From Tessaracoccus lacteus (GTDB lineage Bacteria > Actinomycetota > Actinomycetes > Propionibacteriales > Propionibacteriaceae), in NCBI RefSeq assembly GCF_029917005.1, contig NZ_CP123967.1:124001-188000 (forward strand): a stretch of DNA of 64,000 nucleotides. The letters run 5' to 3'. Below, piece by piece: positions 60,430-64,000 of the stretch. Below the pieces are notes generated by a model. That model searched no databases. It was not told the DNA's origin and saw only the letters and a list, made by a program, of their open reading frames with translations. The position numbers were made by a program, and so were the translations under genes. Numbering within the stretch: position 1 is the stretch's first letter; each line of letters begins with the position of its first letter.

Positions 60430-61821
60430 TCAGGCCGCGCGCTGCACGTCGCGGGTCGGGGTGAGGCTGTCCACCTCCGACGGGGTCGCCGACTCCCGGA
60501 TAAGCCGTCGTCGCTGCACGGCCCAGGCGATCGCCACGGGGATCAGCGCGCCCACCCAGGCCAGCGGCGCCGCGATCACCGCGCCGGTCCAGCCGAGCTG
60601 CTCGATCAGCACCAGGCCGACCAGGGCTCGGGCGGCGAGCTCCATGAATCCGGCCAGGGTAGGGGTGAGGGTGTCGCCCAGGCCCTGAACCGACTGCCGT
60701 AGCAGGAACAGCAGCGACAGGATCACGTACAGCGTGCCGTTGACGACCAGGTACTGGTGCGCCATCGACACGACCTGCTCCTGCGCGTCGCCGACGAACA
60801 GGCGGACGAGATTGGTGCCGAAGATCGAGATGGTCGCGCCGAGCACGACGGCCAGCCCCATCGTCAGCCAGGCGGTGCGGAACACGCCGACGCGGATGCG
60901 CCACCACTGGCGGGCGCCGCGGTTCTGTGCGACGTAGGTGCTCATCGCGACGCCCACGGAGGCCAGCGGGGTCACGGCGACCTGGTCGACGCGCATCGCC
61001 GCGGTGAAGGCGGCCACCGCGTCGGTGCCGAGCTGGTTGATGCCGAACTGCAGGATGGCCGCGCCGATGGCGATGACGGACATCTGGAAGCCCATCGTGA
61101 GGCCGAACCGGGCGGCCTCGCCGAGCTCGCGGGACGAGAAGCGCCAGTCCTCACGATGCAGTCGCAGCTCGGGCATCCGCCGCTGGATGAGGATCAGACA
61201 GAGGATCACGGAAATGGCCTGAGCGACGATCGTCGCGAGAGCCGCGCCGCCGACGCCCATGTGGAACCAGCCGATGAACGCGACGACCAGCAGGCCGTTG
61301 AGGATGCAGGCGACGACCAGGAATGTCAGGGGTGTCCGCGAGTCGCCCAGCGCTCGGATGACTGCGCTCAGGAAGTTGAAGGCGACGGTGGCCACGGCGC
61401 CGCTGAAGAGCACGGTGAGGAAGGTCCTCGCGTCGTCCATCAGCGCGGCGGGGGTGCCCATCCACGTGAGCAGCGTGCCGGAGCCGAGCGTGCCGATCAG
61501 GAAGATGGCGATCGCGATGCCCACGCTGATGGTCGCGCCGGCGGCGACGGCTCGCCGCATGCGCGGCAGGTTGTGGGCGCCGAACGCCCGGGCGACGGGG
61601 ATGGCGACGCCCGCCGACGCGCCCATGGCGAAGCCGACGAGCAGGAACTGCAGGCTGCCGGAGGCCCCCACGGCGGCCAAGGCCTCTACGCCGATCATCC
61701 GGCCGACGACGATCGAGTCGGTGACGGCGTACAGCTGCTGGAACACGTTGCCCAACAGAAGTGGCAACGTAAACATCACGATCAGGCGGACGGGGGGACC
61801 AACCGTCAGGTTGTGGGACAT
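60430..61821 (-). CDS. MATE-family efflux transporter
   Basis: A 463-residue exporter with 12 membrane segments: FTLPLLLGNVFQQLYAVTDS, VGRMIGVEALAAVGASGSLQ and the second-half equivalents (TDAVAAFTAAMRVDQVAVTP). Drives out drugs or metabolites with Na+ or H+. ATG at 61821. An RNA-structure-like leader lies about 70 bases upstream. Confidence 0.9.
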   Translation of the reverse strand: MSHNLTVGPPVRLIVMFTLPLLLGNVFQQLYAVTDSIVVGRMIGVEALAAVGASGSLQFLLVGFAMGASAGVAIPVARAFGAHNLPRMRRAVAAGATISVGIAIAIFLIGTLGSGTLLTWMGTPAALMDDARTFLTVLFSGAVATVAFNFLSAVIRALGDSRTPLTFLVVACILNGLLVVAFIGWFHMGVGGAALATIVAQAISVILCLILIQRRMPELRLHREDWRFSSRELGEAARFGLTMGFQMSVIAIGAAILQFGINQLGTDAVAAFTAAMRVDQVAVTPLASVGVAMSTYVAQNRGARQWWRIRVGVFRTAWLTMGLAVVLGATISIFGTNLVRLFVGDAQEQVVSMAHQYLVVNGTLYVILSLLFLLRQSVQGLGDTLTPTLAGFMELAARALVGLVLIEQLGWTGAVIAAPLAWVGALIPVAIAWAVQRRRLIRESATPSEVDSLTPTRDVQRAA

Positions 61822-61889
61822 GCAGCACTCTCGCGTGTGGTGGTGAGCGGATGACCTGGTCGGTGGCTCCATCGGCTGGCCAGGCAGGG

Positions 61890-61932
61890 GAGGTTCCCGG
61901 ACACTTCGGGCAACCCGAAGGGCGGAACCCTC
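61890..61932 (-). promoter_or_regulatory. Structured leader upstream of the MATE gene
   Basis: On the minus strand GAGGGTTCCG is followed by the perfect hairpin CTTCGGG-TTG-CCCGAAG, then CCGGGAACCTC that pairs with the first part. It resembles a riboswitch or attenuator stem; class not identified. Confidence 0.4.
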
Positions 61933-62089
61933 AAAGCCTACAACACGTGCGCCGACCGGGGCGCCCCCGGGGATCGGACGAGGATGCGGCCGGCCGGGCG
62001 GCCGGGCGGCCAGGCGCCGCGGCGGTCCGGGGGGTCGGCGGGTGAGCCGGGGTGGCGGCCCGCGGAACAGGTCAGACCGTCACCGTCGG

Positions 62090-63022
62090 TCAGGGGAGGA
62101 GGTGGCCTGCCGCGCGGAACAGCTCGTACCACTCGACGCGGGTGAGAAGGACGTCGGCGCCCTTGGCCGCCGCGGTCACCCGGTCGGCGCTGGTCGTGCC
62201 GAGGACAACCTGCATGTTGGCCGGATGGCGGATGATCCAGGAAGTGGCGATGGCCTCGGCCGGCACGTCGTACTTGGCGGCGAGGCGGTCAATCACGGCG
62301 TTCAGCTCCGCGTACTCAGGATTGCCGAGGAAGACACCGGTGAAGAATCCCGCCTGGAACGGAGACCACGCCTGGATCGTGATGTCATGCAGGCGGCAGT
62401 AGTCGAGAATGCCGTTGTCACGGTCGATCGCCTGGTCCTCCTTGACCATGTTCATCGCGATCGGCTGGGCGATCATCGGCGCGTGCGTGATGGACAGCTG
62501 CAGCTGGTTCGCGACGATGGGCTGCTTCACGTAGCGCTTCAGCAGCTCGATCTGGGCCGGGGTGTGGTTCGAGACGCCGAAGTGGACGACCTTTCCGGCG
62601 GCATGCAGGTCGTCGAACGCCCGCGCGACCTCCTCCGGCTCGACGAGGGCGTCAGGGCGGTGGAGGAGGAGCACATCGAGGCGGTCGGTGCGCAGGGCCC
62701 TCAGTGAGCCTTCGACCTGGCCGACGATGTGGTCGTAGGAGAAGTCGAAGTGGGAGCCCTTGTTGATGCCGGCCTTGGACTGCAGCGTGATTTGGTCGCG
62801 CTCGGCGCTGGTCAGCTGCAGCGCCTCGGCGAAGCGGGACTCGCAGCCGTGGAAGGGCGCCTCGCCGTAGATGTCGGCGTGGTCGAAGAAGTCGATGCCC
62901 GCGGCGAGCGAGGCGTCGTAGAGTTCGCGGATCTTCGCGTCCGTCAGGGCCTCGATGCGCATCATTCCGGCGACGACGGCGGGCACCTGCAGATCAGTGG
63001 TGCCGAGGGGGAACGTCTTCAT
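62090..63022 (-). CDS. Aldo/keto reductase
   Basis: A 310-residue NADPH-dependent carbonyl reductase of the YdhF/AKR11-like group. Catalytic tetrad residues are visible: Asp and Tyr in FFDHADIYGEA, Lys in LQSKAGI, His in LLLHRPDALV. HFGVSNHTPAQIELL and VLGTTSADRV bind cofactor. ATG at 63022 with AAGGAGC upstream. Substrate unknown. Confidence 0.88.
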   Translation of the reverse strand: MKTFPLGTTDLQVPAVVAGMMRIEALTDAKIRELYDASLAAGIDFFDHADIYGEAPFHGCESRFAEALQLTSAERDQITLQSKAGINKGSHFDFSYDHIVGQVEGSLRALRTDRLDVLLLHRPDALVEPEEVARAFDDLHAAGKVVHFGVSNHTPAQIELLKRYVKQPIVANQLQLSITHAPMIAQPIAMNMVKEDQAIDRDNGILDYCRLHDITIQAWSPFQAGFFTGVFLGNPEYAELNAVIDRLAAKYDVPAEAIATSWIIRHPANMQVVLGTTSADRVTAAAKGADVLLTRVEWYELFRAAGHLLP

Positions 63023-63200
63023 TCCTGCTCCTTGAAGTTGTGGCGTAAAACGAACTCTAGCGCCATTGTCTGGCCGAGCCGCGGGTGGGCGTCGGCGTAG
63101 GTTTCGCGCCGGTCTCCTGGAGCGAGAGGCCCGCTGGCGCGGTCCCGGGGGCGCCGTTGTATGCGGACCGACGGTGGACGGTCCCCCTGCCGACGACCCG

Positions 63201-63284
63201 GGATGAGCACGACACACTTGTCGTCGGCGAAATCGCCGTGAATCAGGGCCTTTTGGTTCATGACAAGTGTGTCGTGCTCATCGG
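63201..63284. repeat. 85-bp inverted-end element, copy 6
   Basis: GATGAGCACGACACACTTGT at the left and CATGACAAGTGTGTCGTGCT then CATCGG at the right are nearly perfect 20-base inverted ends. It sits between the aldo/keto reductase and a broken GNAT gene; the 63023-63360 gap otherwise holds nothing I can support. Confidence 0.85.
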
Positions 63285-63360
63285 TGCACTGGCGGGCTGG
63301 GGCGGCCTCGGCTTGGCGAGCCCACTCGACGCCGGGAGCCGGCCACGTAGACGGGGGCAG

Positions 63361-63552
63361 TCAGGCCCCGTAGACGAGGGGTTCGTAGTCGGGATGCTTC
63401 TGGATCCAGGCCTTGATGAACGGGCACAGTGCCATGACCTTGTTGACGCCGTTGTCGCGGACGTCGTCGAGGCCGAACCGCGCGATCGCTCCGCCGACGC
63501 CCCGGCCCTCGAAGGCCGGGTTGACCTCGACGTCCGGGCGCGACCACAGGAA
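63361..63552 (-). pseudogene. 5'-truncated GNAT acetyltransferase
   Basis: Reads SRPDVEVNPAFEGRGVGGAI, then RFGLDDVRDNGVNKVMALCP and FIKAWIQKHPDYEPLVYGA to a stop. This is the C-terminal half of a short YjdJ/GNAT protein, with the acetyl-CoA loop GRGVGGA, but an in-frame TAG lies just upstream and no start codon or ribosome site exists. The first half is gone. Confidence 0.75.
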
Positions 63553-63723
63553 CTACATGCCTGTGATTTACCCCCAGGTTTGTGCACAACTGTGGATAAC
63601 TATGTCCGCAGGTGTCCACCGCTGTGGACGAAAGTTCCCCTGCTGGCGAGCGGGCCTTGTGTGATGCCGACGGCGCTGTCAGACTGGCGTCACCTACGGA
63701 TCCGGCTTGGGGGAGGCGGCGAC

Positions 63724-64000
63724 GTGATGAATCGGCTTGCGGCAATGGTGCCGTTGAGCCTTGTCCTGGTAGTGGCGGGACAGGGCCTGGCCGCCGCGCT
63801 CCCGGACCCCGATCCCGCCGACGTGAACACGACCGCGAGCCTCGCCGTCGTGGCCTCAACGCAGACCGTTTCCGCCGGGGAGACGCTCACCTACACCCTC
63901 ACCGTCGGGTGTGGAGACGCGGCAGGATGCCGCGACGCCGTCCTGACCGACGTGCTCAGTTCCCCGTTGCGGGTCAGCGCCGCTGTGGTGACGGCCGGGC
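63724..64000 (+). CDS. Secreted protein with DUF11-like domain (start only)
   Basis: Signal peptide (AMVPLSLVLVVAGQGLAAAL) then SLAVVASTQTVSAGETLTYT and LTVGCGDAAGC, the start of a DUF11-like beta domain used in long surface proteins. GTG at 63724 is seven bases after GGAGG; ATG one codon later is equally possible. The gene runs off the window. Confidence 0.75.
   Translation, partial: MMNRLAAMVPLSLVLVVAGQGLAAALPDPDPADVNTTASLAVVASTQTVSAGETLTYTLTVGCGDAAGCRDAVLTDVLSSPLRVSAAVVTAG

Noticed and set aside
61850-61945. Firm guanidine-I riboswitch call
   Set aside because: Only the GAGGGTTCCG segment agrees; the conserved 3' half of the motif could not be found.

Overview
The window is about 64 kb of high-GC DNA with dense, mostly GTG/ATG-started genes, AGGAGG-type ribosome binding sites and many translationally coupled (ATGA/GTGA) gene pairs. 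Gene content (actinobacterial inositol catabolism cluster, GlpABC, feoAB plus an Nfu-type gene, Lgt with an acidic tail, many LxGC lipoproteins) and the abundant intergenic repeats built on TTCGACAGGCTCAGGGAACC point to an actinomycete. Propionibacteriaceae (for example a Tessaracoccus-like organism) is my best guess, but this is inference without any database search.

Layout. 1-14.8 kb is a myo-inositol/sugar-acid catabolic region: a partial transaldolase-family gene, a GntR/HutC regulator, iolC-iolB-iolD-iolE, a three-gene ABC sugar importer (lipoprotein, double ATPase, permease), an oxidoreductase plus TIM-barrel isomerase pair, a second Gfo/Idh dehydrogenase (iolG) and the divergent iolA. 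A shared promoter motif (AAATGTATWGACATGG-like) links the transaldolase, iolC, the importer and a zinc alcohol dehydrogenase at 17 kb. 15-24 kb: lgt, a DCC-family thiol protein, the alcohol dehydrogenase, a ROK repressor with divergent xylA, an alkyltransferase-like protein, a Sir2 deacylase and a CDF metal transporter. 24.3-27.1 kb: feoA-feoB-nfu. 27.5-36 kb: MDR oxidoreductase, YibE/F membrane protein, small Cys protein, rhomboid protease, SDR epimerase, lactonase, a badly broken alcohol dehydrogenase pseudogene, an MFS exporter and a divergent XRE regulator. 37.3-41.6 kb: glpABC, followed by an AraC regulator. 43-54 kb: lipoproteins, a serine hydrolase, an EamA/LysR pair, an exonuclease, a GyrI-like protein, cardiolipin synthase and an M15 peptidase. 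54-64 kb: GNAT, ClC channel, cold shock protein, a pterin dehydratase/VOC fusion, an XRE-cupin-AzlCD operon, quinone oxidoreductase, MATE exporter, aldo/keto reductase, a GNAT fragment, and the start of a secreted DUF11-like protein.

The most unusual content is the intergenic DNA. At least six copies of an ~85-bp element with inverted ends (conserved end CGACAAGTGTGTCGTGCTCA) are scattered from 16.8 to 63.3 kb. One overlaps, and appears to supply, the start region of the alkyltransferase-like gene; another ends a truncated gene. Two further hairpin element families (AACTGTGGCCAGAGCC, two copies; GCACAAAGATGC, one copy), a five-copy GACGCCAACGA array, a crossed set of inverted repeats around a perfect 30-bp palindrome, and large tandem arrays of the TTCGACAGGCTCAGGGAACC repeat fill nearly every long gap. 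No tRNA, rRNA, CRISPR array, integrase or transposase gene was seen.
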